A DNA stretch of 64,000 bases. It comes from Kaistia soli DSM 19436 (GTDB lineage: Bacteria > Pseudomonadota > Alphaproteobacteria > Rhizobiales > Kaistiaceae). The notes beneath the pieces are model-generated. The model did no database searches. It saw only the letters and a list, made by a program, of their open reading frames with translations, and was not told the origin of the DNA. The position numbers and the translations under genes were made by a program. Positions 46,536 through 54,515 of this stretch are shown piece by piece (within the stretch, counting starts at the first letter, position 1; the number at the start of each line of letters is the position of its first letter). The stretch covers positions 558,001 through 622,000 of the forward strand of contig NZ_FQUP01000001.1 in the NCBI RefSeq assembly GCF_900129325.1, written 5' to 3'.

Positions 46536-46635
46536 CTCAATCCCTCCGCCGGCATGATCCGGATCAGGTTCGCGGGTTAGCCCGAAGGCCTCTCAGCCAG
46601 AATCCGCGCACGGATCGAGGCACCCCGATGAGACG
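46536..46635 (-). promoter_or_regulatory. TPP riboswitch (THI element) of thiM-thiE
   Basis: The minus strand shows the conserved THI core in order: GGGGTGCC (46627-46620), CTGAGA (about 46601-46596), ACCC, then GAACCTGATCCGGATCATGCC (about 46574-46554) and GGAGGGA. The outer stem pairs TCTCATC near 46635 with GATTGAG at 46542-46536. It lies 85 bases upstream of the thiM start, and thiamine pyrophosphate binding would shut off thiM-thiE. The expression platform (46451-46535) contains a GCCGG/CCGGC hairpin. Confidence 0.95.
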
Positions 46636-46962
46636 AGGGCAACCTAGCATGGACGACGCACGGCGCAAGGCCGCGTGTCGTCCCCCGAAACGCCTCAAAT
46701 TTGATCGGTCGGCGAGGCGCTTGCGCGCGGCGGCGCCATGGACGCCGGCCACGCACCGGCTTATGACCGGTATCGGCATGCTTTTCCGGCGAAAGGCCAC
46801 GGCGGCGACGCGAGGCACCGAACTTGCAAGGTTTCGATGCCGACCGGAACCCGGCGCCTTCAGGGCGGTTGAGGGACCAAAGGTCCGTTCTGCATGGCCG
46901 CGACGACCAAAGGGTCTGATCGGTCACCATGGCGGCGCAACATCGCGGACAAAGGAATACAC
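46636..46962. other. Gene-free stretch between the TPP riboswitch and the transglutaminase gene
   Basis: About 330 bases separate the divergent riboswitch transcript and the plus-strand transglutaminase-like gene. Frames open across it have no recognisable domain or Shine-Dalgarno support. It must hold both promoters, but no -35/-10 pair is strong enough to mark. Nothing else was recognised. Confidence 0.5.
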
Positions 46963-47781
46963 ATGCGCCTCAGGCTCGGCACGGAACTTAACTACGAGTT
47001 TCAGGTGGCGACACCGATGATCGTCATGCTGAACGTTCATCCCTCGCTTGCTCCCAATCTTGAATATCCCGATACGCTGTTCACCAGCCCCGTGGTGAAC
47101 GTCACCGCTTATGCTGATGTCTTCGGCAATCAGTGCTGCCGCCTCGTCGCGCCGCCCGGACCGTTCATGCTCGGCACGCAGACGATCATCTGGGACGACG
47201 GGCTGCCGGACCCTGTCGATTTCGGCGCGGTCCAACATCCCATTGAAGAGCTGCCGGACGATGTCCTGATGTTCCTTCTGCCCAGCCGCTACTGCGAATC
47301 CGACCAGCTGGCCGACGAGGCATGGCGGCTTTTTGGCAATACGCCGGCCGGATGGGAGCGCGTTCAGACGATTTGCAATTTCGTGAACAGCCATCTGACC
47401 TTCAATTATCAGCTGGCGAGCCCCTTCCGCACCGCGGCCGGCGCCTATCGCGACGGCGTTGGCGTCTGCCGCGATTTTGCCCATCTGGCGGTCACCTTCT
47501 GCCGTGCCCTCAACATCCCAACACGTTATTGCACCGGATATATCTCGGACGCCGGCGAGCCGCCGCCCTATGCGACGATGGACCTTGCCGCCTGGATGGA
47601 GGTCTATCTCGGCGGACGCTGGCATGTCTTCGATCCGCGCAACAACAAGCCGCGCATCGGCCGCATCCTCATCGCGCGGGGCCGCGACGCGGGCGACGTT
47701 CCGCTGACCCACACATTCGGGCCGAATGTGCTGACGAAGTTCACGGTGGTGACCGAGGAGATTTCACCGGTCGCGGCCTGA
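46963..47781 (+). CDS. Transglutaminase-like family protein
   Basis: The 272-residue protein has an N-terminal Bact_transglu_N-like region (about 1-90) and a transglutaminase-like core (about 150-235). The cysteine of the catalytic triad is in GVGVCRDFAHL (about residue 168) and the Asp in HVFDPRNN. The usual His of a HAW motif is replaced in MDLAAWMEVY, so either another residue serves or the protein is not a standard enzyme; this variant is frequent in the subfamily. ATG 46963 follows AAGGA. Substrate is unknown. It stands alone. Confidence 0.83.
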   Translation: MRLRLGTELNYEFQVATPMIVMLNVHPSLAPNLEYPDTLFTSPVVNVTAYADVFGNQCCRLVAPPGPFMLGTQTIIWDDGLPDPVDFGAVQHPIEELPDDVLMFLLPSRYCESDQLADEAWRLFGNTPAGWERVQTICNFVNSHLTFNYQLASPFRTAAGAYRDGVGVCRDFAHLAVTFCRALNIPTRYCTGYISDAGEPPPYATMDLAAWMEVYLGGRWHVFDPRNNKPRIGRILIARGRDAGDVPLTHTFGPNVLTKFTVVTEEISPVAA

Positions 47782-47905
47782 CGGGGCGAGATTTTACCGA
47801 TCTCGACTAGAGCGTCGGTGGGTGCAAATGTCGCCCCGCCGGCCATTTGCCTCCCTCCGGCGGAGTGCTATCGCTAGCGTCCGGACGGAACGGGCCAAAG
47901 CGGCA

Positions 47906-48289
47906 ATGACGCGGACACGGCATAGAGGGCGATTTGCGGGCGACGCGGCTATGCTCGTCGCGCTGTTTCTCGTCGTGCAGGCGTTGTTTAGCGGCGTTGC
48001 GGCGGGCGCCCGCGCCGACGTCTCGCTGAGCGGCGACGTCATCTGCTCATCCTCCGGCGGCTGGTCTGTTGCTGGCCCGGCGGGCCAGCCTTCCGACCGT
48101 ACGCATCTCGTCGATTGCTGCACGCTCGGCTGCCCGATGCTCGGGGGCGCCGTTCCCGGCCCGGTCGCCTTCAGTCCACCAGTCCACATCCATGTCCTGG
48201 CGACGCTCGGCGCGCCCGCTTCCGACCACGCGGTTCTCGTTCGGGCCGAGCTGGCGCCTCTCCGCTCGCGCGCACCGCCGCAAGCCTGA
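47906..48289 (+). CDS. DUF2946-like small protein, probably copper-related
   Basis: The 127-residue protein has one N-terminal hydrophobic segment (about 15-35) and a Cys cluster reading DCCTLGCPM near residue 73, typical of DUF2946 proteins found near copper genes. Role is unestablished; a metal-handling or maturation role is inferred from the two copper-chaperone genes that follow. The ATG at 47906 was chosen for the leader; an earlier ATG at 47822 is possible. Shine-Dalgarno support is weak. Confidence 0.6.
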   Translation: MTRTRHRGRFAGDAAMLVALFLVVQALFSGVAAGARADVSLSGDVICSSSGGWSVAGPAGQPSDRTHLVDCCTLGCPMLGGAVPGPVAFSPPVHIHVLATLGAPASDHAVLVRAELAPLRSRAPPQA

Positions 48290-48368
48290 ACGCATCGGGC
48301 CGTCACACGGCCTCCCCGCCGCCGGCCCGCGCCGCGCGGCCGTTCAGTCTTTCCGAGAGAGAACCCTC

Positions 48369-48941
48369 ATGCTTTCCCGCCTCAATTCCGTACGCGTCGC
48401 CGTTCGCCGCCTGTTGACCAGCCCTGAAGAACGGATCGGCATCGCCGTGTTCGCCATGGCGCTGCTCTTCGTCGGCGTCGATGCAGCCGCTGCCCATGAA
48501 TACAAGATCGGTGCGATCGAGATCGGCCATCCCTGGTCGCGCGCAACCCCGCCGGGCGCCAAGGTCGGCGGCGGCTATCTGACGCTGACCAATGACGGTG
48601 ACATGCCCGACAAGCTCGTCAGCGCCACAGTCGAGATCGCCGGCCGCGCCGAAATCCACCAGATGAGCGTCGAGGACGGCGTGATGAAGATGCGCCAGGT
48701 CGAGGGCGGTCTCGATATCCCGGCGCACGGAACCGTGAAGCTCGATCCAAGCGGGCTGCATCTCATGTTCCTTGACCTGAAGGGGCCGCTCGTCCGGGGC
48801 ACCAAGGTGCATGGCTCGCTCACCTTCGAGAAGGCTGGCACGGTGGATGTCGACTTCATCGTCGATGCGATCGGCGCTAGCCCGAAGCCGATGAAGCATG
48901 ACGGCGGCGACTCAATGCCCGGCATGAAGATGGACCACTGA
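48369..48941 (+). CDS. Periplasmic copper chaperone PCu(A)C
   Basis: PCu(A)C proteins bring Cu(I) to the CuA centre of cytochrome c oxidase. The 190-residue product has an N-terminal hydrophobic leader (about residues 22-42), then a beta-sandwich domain with the H(M)X10MX21HXM copper motif visible as EIHQMSVEDGVMKM and later LHLMFLDL. A Met/His-rich tail (PMKHDGGDSMPGMKMDH) can also bind copper. It is immediately followed by the SCO gene (1-base gap), so the two are co-expressed for oxidase assembly. Confidence 0.92.
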   Translation: MLSRLNSVRVAVRRLLTSPEERIGIAVFAMALLFVGVDAAAAHEYKIGAIEIGHPWSRATPPGAKVGGGYLTLTNDGDMPDKLVSATVEIAGRAEIHQMSVEDGVMKMRQVEGGLDIPAHGTVKLDPSGLHLMFLDLKGPLVRGTKVHGSLTFEKAGTVDVDFIVDAIGASPKPMKHDGGDSMPGMKMDH

Positions 48942-48942
48942 G

Positions 48943-49542
48943 ATGCCCAGCCGCATGCGGCTCGCTGTCATGGCTCTGGCGGCAGTTATCGCCCTCGCCG
49001 CTTCTGGCGTGATCGGCTATCACCTGACGCATCAAGGAGCGCCCTCGGCGCCCCGCATTGCAATCGGTGGGCCGATCGACCTGACGGCGGAGGATGGCCG
49101 TCGCTTCACCAATGCCGATCTCGGCGGCAAGCCGTTTGCCGTCTTCTTCGGCTTCACGCGCTGTCCCAATGTCTGCCCGACAACGCTGTCGGACCTGACG
49201 CTCGATCTCGAGCAGCTCGGCCCGCTCGCCGACAAGCTCAAGGTGCTGTTCGTCAGCGTCGATCCGGAGCGTGACACACCGGAGACCCTCAAGGAGTATC
49301 TCTCGGCCTTTGACCCCCGCATCACCGGGCTTTCCGGGACACCGGCGGAAATCGCCAGCCTCGCCAAGGACTACCGCGTCTTCTACGAGAAGGTGCCGAC
49401 CGAGGGCGGCGACTACACGATGAACCATACGGCGACCGTCTATCTGATGGACGGCAAAGGCGGGTTCACTGGCACCATCTCGCTGGAAGAAGAGCAGCCC
49501 GTACGCGTCGCGAAGCTGAAGCAGTTGGCCGAAAACGGCTAG
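48943..49542 (+). CDS. SCO1/SenC family cytochrome oxidase assembly protein
   Basis: SCO proteins bind copper and act as thiol-disulfide reductants for CuA assembly. The 199-residue product has an N-terminal membrane anchor (about residues 5-27) and a thioredoxin fold with CPNVC (Cys74, Cys78) and the copper-ligand His162 in MNHTA. It starts one base after the PCu(A)C stop, forming the PCuAC-SCO pair. Located in the periplasm, anchored to the inner membrane. Confidence 0.93.
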   Translation: MPSRMRLAVMALAAVIALAASGVIGYHLTHQGAPSAPRIAIGGPIDLTAEDGRRFTNADLGGKPFAVFFGFTRCPNVCPTTLSDLTLDLEQLGPLADKLKVLFVSVDPERDTPETLKEYLSAFDPRITGLSGTPAEIASLAKDYRVFYEKVPTEGGDYTMNHTATVYLMDGKGGFTGTISLEEEQPVRVAKLKQLAENG

Positions 49543-49627
49543 GCAAGCGGGTGCGCCGGCAGGTCCGGCGCACCTTGCAAGACGGGGCTGCGCACTGCAC
49601 TCTCCGGCGGCCGCCACAAACCACCCC

Positions 49628-50473
49628 ATGGACGTCATGAACATCAAGCTTCCGACCTCGCTGCGCGCGTCTGTTCATGCGGAGATGGCACGCTCCGGGC
49701 GCAGCCTCGACGCGATCGTCCGCGATGCGCTCGCCAGCTATTTCGAGACGTCGCTGCACACGGTGTTCCAGGTTTCGACCTCAGGGGCGCTGGTCGCCGG
49801 AGTTTATGATCGCGAGGCGAGCGTCGAGACAATCCTCGACCACGGCGATTTCGGGCTCGGCACGTTCACCGGGCTCGACGGCGAGATGATCATCCTGGAA
49901 GGGCACGCCTATCATGCCGACGTTTCGGGCACCGTCACTGAAGCTCCTGATGACGCGGGCGTTCCGTTCGCGATCGTCACCCGCTTCACGCCGGAGCAGG
50001 AAACCCTGATCACGAGCATCGCCAGCTTCGCCGAACTCGAAGCGCTCTGCGACCCATTCCGTGCCTCGGGCAACATCTTCTACGCCCTGCGCCTCGACGG
50101 CCGCTTCGCCGCGGTGAAGGCAAGAGCCGTCAGCCCGCCGCCGCCCGGCACCAAGCTCGTGGACGCGGTGAAGACGCAGCATGAATTCACGTTGACAGAT
50201 GTTGACGGAACGCTGGTCGGCATCTGGTCGCCGGAATTTTCAGGTCCGTTCAGCGTCGCTGGCTATCATTTCCATTTCATCTCGCGCGATCGCCGTCAGG
50301 GCGGGCACGTGCTCGACGTCCACGCCGATCATCTGAGGCTTCAAGTCGAGCCTTTGTCCAACTTCCATCTCGCGCTGCCGGAGACCGAAGCCTACCTGAA
50401 GGCGCATATCAGCGGCGATACGGCAGCCGCGCTCGCCTTCGCCGAGCATGACCATCAGGCGCCCGGCGCCTGA
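49628..50473 (+). CDS. budA: Acetolactate decarboxylase with N-terminal ribbon-helix-helix domain
   Basis: The enzyme converts acetolactate to acetoin. The C-terminal part (about residues 43-275) matches BudA/AlsD: TVFQVSTSGALVAGVYDREA, DHGDFGLGTFTGLDGEM, and the zinc site H214-x-H216 and H227. Residues about 4-40 (MNIKLPTSLR, then two helices) look like a ribbon-helix-helix DNA-binding domain, which is absent from classical BudA. The start could be ATG 49628 or 49637. No acetolactate synthase is nearby. Function of the extra domain is unknown: DNA binding or only dimerisation. Confidence 0.85.
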   Translation: MDVMNIKLPTSLRASVHAEMARSGRSLDAIVRDALASYFETSLHTVFQVSTSGALVAGVYDREASVETILDHGDFGLGTFTGLDGEMIILEGHAYHADVSGTVTEAPDDAGVPFAIVTRFTPEQETLITSIASFAELEALCDPFRASGNIFYALRLDGRFAAVKARAVSPPPPGTKLVDAVKTQHEFTLTDVDGTLVGIWSPEFSGPFSVAGYHFHFISRDRRQGGHVLDVHADHLRLQVEPLSNFHLALPETEAYLKAHISGDTAAALAFAEHDHQAPGA

Positions 50474-51028
50474 TCAGCCGCTCATCCGCGCGTCCAGCAG
50501 CGCGACGATCCTGGCGACGGTGTTCCAATTGCGTACTGTGCCGATGCCACCCCGTCGCGCCGTTAACTGGCCGAGCATCCGTCCCTCGCTCGGTCGCTGA
50601 CCGGCGAAATAAATCCAGAGATCGCCATCGACAAGACGGAGCTGTTCGCCGCCAGTTGCGTAGGGTGCGAGGCGCTGCAGTTCGCTCGCGGTCAATTTTT
50701 CGCGCATCACGCGGACATGCACGAGGCTTCCATCGGCGCCAGCCGCTGTGCGAAATGGATTGCCGACCGCGAGCCGGTGCCAGTCGTCGGCGCGGCGCAG
50801 GATGAAATCGATCCTTTTGCCGAACCGATCCGCAAAGGCACCCTCCAATTGCCGCTCCAGCGTGGCGAGCGGGGTCTCGGCACTATCGAAAACCAGATTG
50901 CCGGTCGCCACCACGGTTTGCGGATTGTCGAGGCCGAGTTCGGCGGCCATCGCGCGTAGATCGGCCATCACAACGCGCCGACCTTCGCCGAGGACGATCG
51001 AATAGAGCAGCGCAACATAGCTCGCCAT
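50474..51028 (-). CDS. DUF1697 domain-containing protein
   Basis: The 184-residue soluble protein belongs to DUF1697, a family of unknown function with YVALLYSIVLGEGRRVVMADLR at its start and the ATGNLVFDSAETP block near residue 46. The ATG at 51028 follows GGAG by 10 bases; the frame upstream to 51139 is not conserved. It is convergent with the acetolactate decarboxylase gene with no gap between stops. No function can be inferred from neighbours. Confidence 0.83.
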   Translation of the reverse strand: MASYVALLYSIVLGEGRRVVMADLRAMAAELGLDNPQTVVATGNLVFDSAETPLATLERQLEGAFADRFGKRIDFILRRADDWHRLAVGNPFRTAAGADGSLVHVRVMREKLTASELQRLAPYATGGEQLRLVDGDLWIYFAGQRPSEGRMLGQLTARRGGIGTVRNWNTVARIVALLDARMSG

Positions 51029-51141
51029 CAGTGGAAACTCCTTGAGACCATCCGGCTTTGCAGTCGACAGGCCGGCGAAATTCCTTAACCTCTGCCGGTC
51101 CGCAACCGCGTCAGCCGAACATTCATCAGCAGGAACCACCG

Positions 51142-52524
51142 ATGAAAGCCTGGGAATATGCCCGCGACCTCCTCCGCAATGCCGAGCCTGTGCTGCTTGC
51201 CGAGGAAGAGCAGACCTGGGATGCGTCGGCGGCGATTCGCGAACAGGATTTCTGGCTGAAGCTGTTCTGGCAATCGAATGTACCGGGCTCAGGCGCGCCG
51301 GAAAGCCTCGCCGTCGCGGCTGTACAGTCCCTGGAGAACAAGGGCTGGCGCGTACCGCCGCATGAGGACCTGCTCAAGTCGGGGCTCGAAGCCTGCGAAC
51401 GCGGCGATTTTGAACGACTGCACGCCATCCATGCCCGCCTGAAGGCGGTGCTGCGTGCGGCGGCGCCGGACCCAGACCATCGCTCGCAGAAAACGCGCCG
51501 CATCGCGCGCTTCGACGAATTTGCCGCCGGCGCTGCCTTCCCGGATGATGTTGCGGTCGATGTTGCCGCGGACGCCTTCCGCGATCGGATCGCAGGGGCC
51601 TGGTGGGGCCAGATCATCGGCGCGGCCGTCGGCACGGCGCTCGAAGGCTATACGGCCGAAAAGCTGAAGGCGGCCTTTGGCCGGATCGACCGTTATATGC
51701 GGCCGCCGAACACCTATAATGACGACATCACCTTCGAGCTCGCCTTCCTCTATGCCTTTGAAGACAACGGCTATGCCGTTACCAGCGCCGACGTCGCCGA
51801 TCGATGGGTCGGCCTCATTCCGGTTGCATGGTCGGCCGAGGCCGTGGCGCTCGACAACCTGAAGCGCGGCCTTTATCCGCCGCTTTCAGCCGAGGATGGC
51901 AATCCCTTCGATGAGTGGATCGGCGCACAGATGCGAGGCGCGATCTGCGGCATGGTGGCTCCTGGCCGCGCGCGCGAGGCGGCGCGGCTCGCCTGGCTCG
52001 ACGCCGAGGTCTCACATACCGGCAACGGCATTCTCGGCGAAGTCTTTAACGCCGTACTCGTCGCGCGCGCCTTCGTGACGACCGATTTCCGCGCGCTGAC
52101 CGAAGAGACCGTCGCACTGATGCCCGCCGACACCGAATATGGAGCGGTGGTGCGCTTCGCGCTCGACGCGGCCAAGACGTCGCCCGATTGGGAGGCGGCC
52201 TGGGCTCTCTGCGACGCGGAATATGTCGAGTATAACTGGATCCACGCTTATCCGAACGCCGCCGCGCAGGTCGTCGCGCTCTGGTTCGGCAATGGCGATT
52301 TCGACCGGACGCTCGAGATCATCGGCGGCTGCGGCCATGACGTCGACTGCAACGCCGCCCAGATCCTGTCCGCTGTCGGCGCCGCCAAAGGCATGGCCGC
52401 GATCCACACCCGCTGGACCAGCCCGATCGGCGACGACCTCGTCACCTATATGCGCCGCCCCGCCAAGACGACGACGAGCGCGCTGATCGACATGACGGTG
52501 GCAGCGATCCGCAAGGCCCGCTGA
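51142..52524 (+). CDS. ADP-ribosylglycohydrolase family protein with N-terminal extension
   Basis: The 460-residue protein has an ARH-type core from about residue 145 (RIAGAWWGQIIGAAVGTALEGY), metal-site residues in YNDDIT (Asp194, Asp195) and GHDVDCNAAQ near residue 411. These resemble TDDT and DTDT of ARH enzymes that remove ADP-ribose from proteins, but are divergent. Residues about 1-140 form an extra helical region without recognised family. ATG 51142 follows AGGA. No ADP-ribosyltransferase is nearby, so substrate may be another ribosylated compound. Confidence 0.8.
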   Translation: MKAWEYARDLLRNAEPVLLAEEEQTWDASAAIREQDFWLKLFWQSNVPGSGAPESLAVAAVQSLENKGWRVPPHEDLLKSGLEACERGDFERLHAIHARLKAVLRAAAPDPDHRSQKTRRIARFDEFAAGAAFPDDVAVDVAADAFRDRIAGAWWGQIIGAAVGTALEGYTAEKLKAAFGRIDRYMRPPNTYNDDITFELAFLYAFEDNGYAVTSADVADRWVGLIPVAWSAEAVALDNLKRGLYPPLSAEDGNPFDEWIGAQMRGAICGMVAPGRAREAARLAWLDAEVSHTGNGILGEVFNAVLVARAFVTTDFRALTEETVALMPADTEYGAVVRFALDAAKTSPDWEAAWALCDAEYVEYNWIHAYPNAAAQVVALWFGNGDFDRTLEIIGGCGHDVDCNAAQILSAVGAAKGMAAIHTRWTSPIGDDLVTYMRRPAKTTTSALIDMTVAAIRKAR

Positions 52525-52552
52525 GACCTCGCGGATCGCTGCGCATGTTGGG

Positions 52553-53035
52553 TCATGCCGGCGGCAGCATCTCGATGCCATAGCGCCCGGCCGCCGCGAC
52601 GAGGCGCGGAATGTCGGGCGCCGTCATCGGCGGGAACACCGAGCCGTCGGCCACCGGGTCGCCCGCCTCGCGGAAGAAGTTCTCATGCAGGCCGCCCGGC
52701 AGGTTGATGATGAGCATGCGCGCGGGCACGTCACCGGGATTACGAAAACCGTGCGGAACGCCCCGCGGGACATAGTGGAAGGCACCCGGGCCGCTTCGCG
52801 CCGTGGTTCCCGCGAGCATGAATTCGAACTCGCCCTCGAGCACGTAGAAGGCTTCAGCATCGTCGCGCTGGAGATGCGGCGGCGTGCCTTGGCCAGGCGC
52901 GGTCAAGGCTTCAACGAGCGAGAAGGCGCCCTCGGTATCGGCAGCAAGCGCACGGAAGGTGACCAGAGTACCAAGCAGGTGGACTGTCGCGGGGGCGGCC
53001 CGCGACTGGACTGGAGTGGCGGAAAGAGAGGTCAT
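52553..53035 (-). CDS. Cupin-domain protein
   Basis: The 160-residue protein has a single cupin barrel (about residues 20-130) with the metal-binding set GTPPHLQRDDAEAFYVLEGEFEF and, later, PRGVPHGFRNPGD. Function could be quercetinase-like dioxygenase, isomerase or ligand sensor; nothing in the sequence decides. It is divergent from a TetR-type gene, which probably controls it. GGAG lies 12 bases before the ATG. Confidence 0.85.
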   Translation of the reverse strand: MTSLSATPVQSRAAPATVHLLGTLVTFRALAADTEGAFSLVEALTAPGQGTPPHLQRDDAEAFYVLEGEFEFMLAGTTARSGPGAFHYVPRGVPHGFRNPGDVPARMLIINLPGGLHENFFREAGDPVADGSVFPPMTAPDIPRLVAAAGRYGIEMLPPA

Positions 53036-53107
53036 GATTTGTGATTGCTCCTTGTTTGTGATACATTTTTATCGTTACGCGACATTTGTCTCATAAAGAG
53101 TTTTCAG

Positions 53108-53731
53108 GTGCCCAGTCAAGAGAGTTTCGAGCGGGTTGCGCAAAAACAGCGGACGCGAAACGCGCTGCTCGCAGCAGCGCGTGAGTTGTTAGCCGAGGGG
53201 ACGCATCCAACAGTGGCCGAGGCGGCGGACCGCGCGCAGATTTCGCGGGCGACCGCCTATCGCTATTTTTCGGCCCCGGAGCCGATGGCGCATGAAGCGG
53301 TGCTCGACGCGATTGCGCGCGAATTCGCAGAAGTAAGCTTCGCGCAGGCGCCTGCTGGCGCGGGTCCGGAGGAAAGGGCCGAGATCATCGCCGGCTCGAT
53401 CATTGCGATGGTCATGACGCATGAGGCGCTCTTTCGCACCTTCCTCAGCGTTTCGGTCGGTGGCGGGAAACGTCCCCCCTCCCGCCGGGGCGGCCGTCGC
53501 CTCGGCTGGATCCGGGAAGCGCTCGCTCCCGTTGCCGCGGACTTTCCGCCCGACGTCCTTGACCGCATGGTCCACGGCATCGCTCTCCTGACTGGGATCG
53601 AGACGCTGGTGGTCCTTCATGACGTCTGCGGCCTGCCGCACGAAGCCGTCATTGCGGAGACGCAGGCACTGGCGCGGATCATCGTGCGCGGCGCTCTCGC
53701 TGAAGCGCAGCTTACGTCAAACGAGGCTTGA
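53108..53731 (+). CDS. TetR-like transcriptional regulator
   Basis: The 207-residue protein has an N-terminal TetR-type helix-turn-helix (about residues 12-58, HPTVAEAADRAQISRATAYRYF) and a helical C-terminal domain. The start is GTG at 53108, preceded by AAGAG; an upstream frame from 53045 is unlikely coding. It is divergent from the cupin gene and is likely to regulate it, by usual arrangement of such pairs. The ligand is unknown. Confidence 0.85.
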   Translation: MPSQESFERVAQKQRTRNALLAAARELLAEGTHPTVAEAADRAQISRATAYRYFSAPEPMAHEAVLDAIAREFAEVSFAQAPAGAGPEERAEIIAGSIIAMVMTHEALFRTFLSVSVGGGKRPPSRRGGRRLGWIREALAPVAADFPPDVLDRMVHGIALLTGIETLVVLHDVCGLPHEAVIAETQALARIIVRGALAEAQLTSNEA

Positions 53732-53768
53732 CGGGACGATAAGGAAGCTGACGATCTGTCGCTGGGTT

Positions 53769-53791
53769 GCACCTGCGATGGCCGCAGGTGC
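53769..53791 (+). other. Perfect hairpin in the leader of the secreted-protein gene
   Basis: GCACCTGCG (53769-53777) and CGCAGGTGC (53783-53791) form a 9-bp perfect stem with a 5-base loop, 38 bases after the TetR-type stop and 14 bases before the next Shine-Dalgarno. No T-run follows. It may be a terminator remnant, operator or mRNA-leader hairpin; role is inferred from place only. Confidence 0.45.
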
Positions 53792-53815
53792 ATGGGCATA
53801 TGAAGGAGACAAATG

Positions 53816-54403
53816 ATGTCAGCGCATCGTCAGACAGGTCGGAGGCTTGGGCTCGCTGCGAGTATTTCCCTTGCAGTCGCAAGCTTTGCCTTGGCTGCCG
53901 CGACGCCAGCGCTGGCGGCGCCGAAATGCACGTCGAACGCATCCTTCCTGATCGTCGAAGTTCCCCATGGCGAGGATGTCGGCAACACGTATCTCGTGCG
54001 CGACAACACGGCCTCGCCGAAGCCTGTCTGCAGCACCAAGAAGCTCAAGACAGACCTCGTCATAGGCTCTCGCGACGATGCCTTCTATCTGCTCAAGCTG
54101 GTCGGCAACTACTTCCTGATCGACGCAGGGACCGGCCCAGACCGGGACCTGCTGATCTATGACCTTGCCAGCAAGAAAGAGGTCTTCTCGGGCGGCTATT
54201 CGGACGATGATATCAAGATCGATTCCGCGAAGGCCGTCTTCTGGACCGGAAGCGCCGAGAAGCCAACGAAGAAGAATTGCAAGGATCTCGCCTCGATCCA
54301 GAAGAACGGCCTGACACCCGTGATCGAGCAGCTTGTCACCTTCGATTTTACGAGCGGCACGCTGACGAAATCGAACAGTCTGCGCTGTAGCGCCGAGCAG
54401 TGA
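53816..54403 (+). CDS. Secreted protein of unknown function
   Basis: I do not recognise this 195-residue protein. It has a signal peptide (residues about 1-35, cleavage near ALAAP) and four Cys residues in the mature part, at Cys38, Cys72, Cys155 and Cys191 approximately, which could form disulfides. The mature part looks beta-rich with a repeated hydrophobic pattern. ATG 53816 has AAGGAG 7 bases before; ATG 53813 is adjacent in frame. It follows a perfect hairpin. It is probably periplasmic. Confidence 0.75.
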   Translation: MSAHRQTGRRLGLAASISLAVASFALAAATPALAAPKCTSNASFLIVEVPHGEDVGNTYLVRDNTASPKPVCSTKKLKTDLVIGSRDDAFYLLKLVGNYFLIDAGTGPDRDLLIYDLASKKEVFSGGYSDDDIKIDSAKAVFWTGSAEKPTKKNCKDLASIQKNGLTPVIEQLVTFDFTSGTLTKSNSLRCSAEQ

Positions 54404-54515
54404 ACAGAGCGTCCATCGAAACGCGCCGGGCGCAACGGCCGGCGCGGCTTGCCCGGCGCGTCCGTAACCGCCATCTGTGTTCCACATCAAAACACGGGCA
54501 ACGGACGTTCATTTC

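Noticed and set aside
46289..47020. Open frame crossing the TPP riboswitch and the empty stretch
   Set aside because: It overlaps the riboswitch and the thiM start on the other strand and has no domain.
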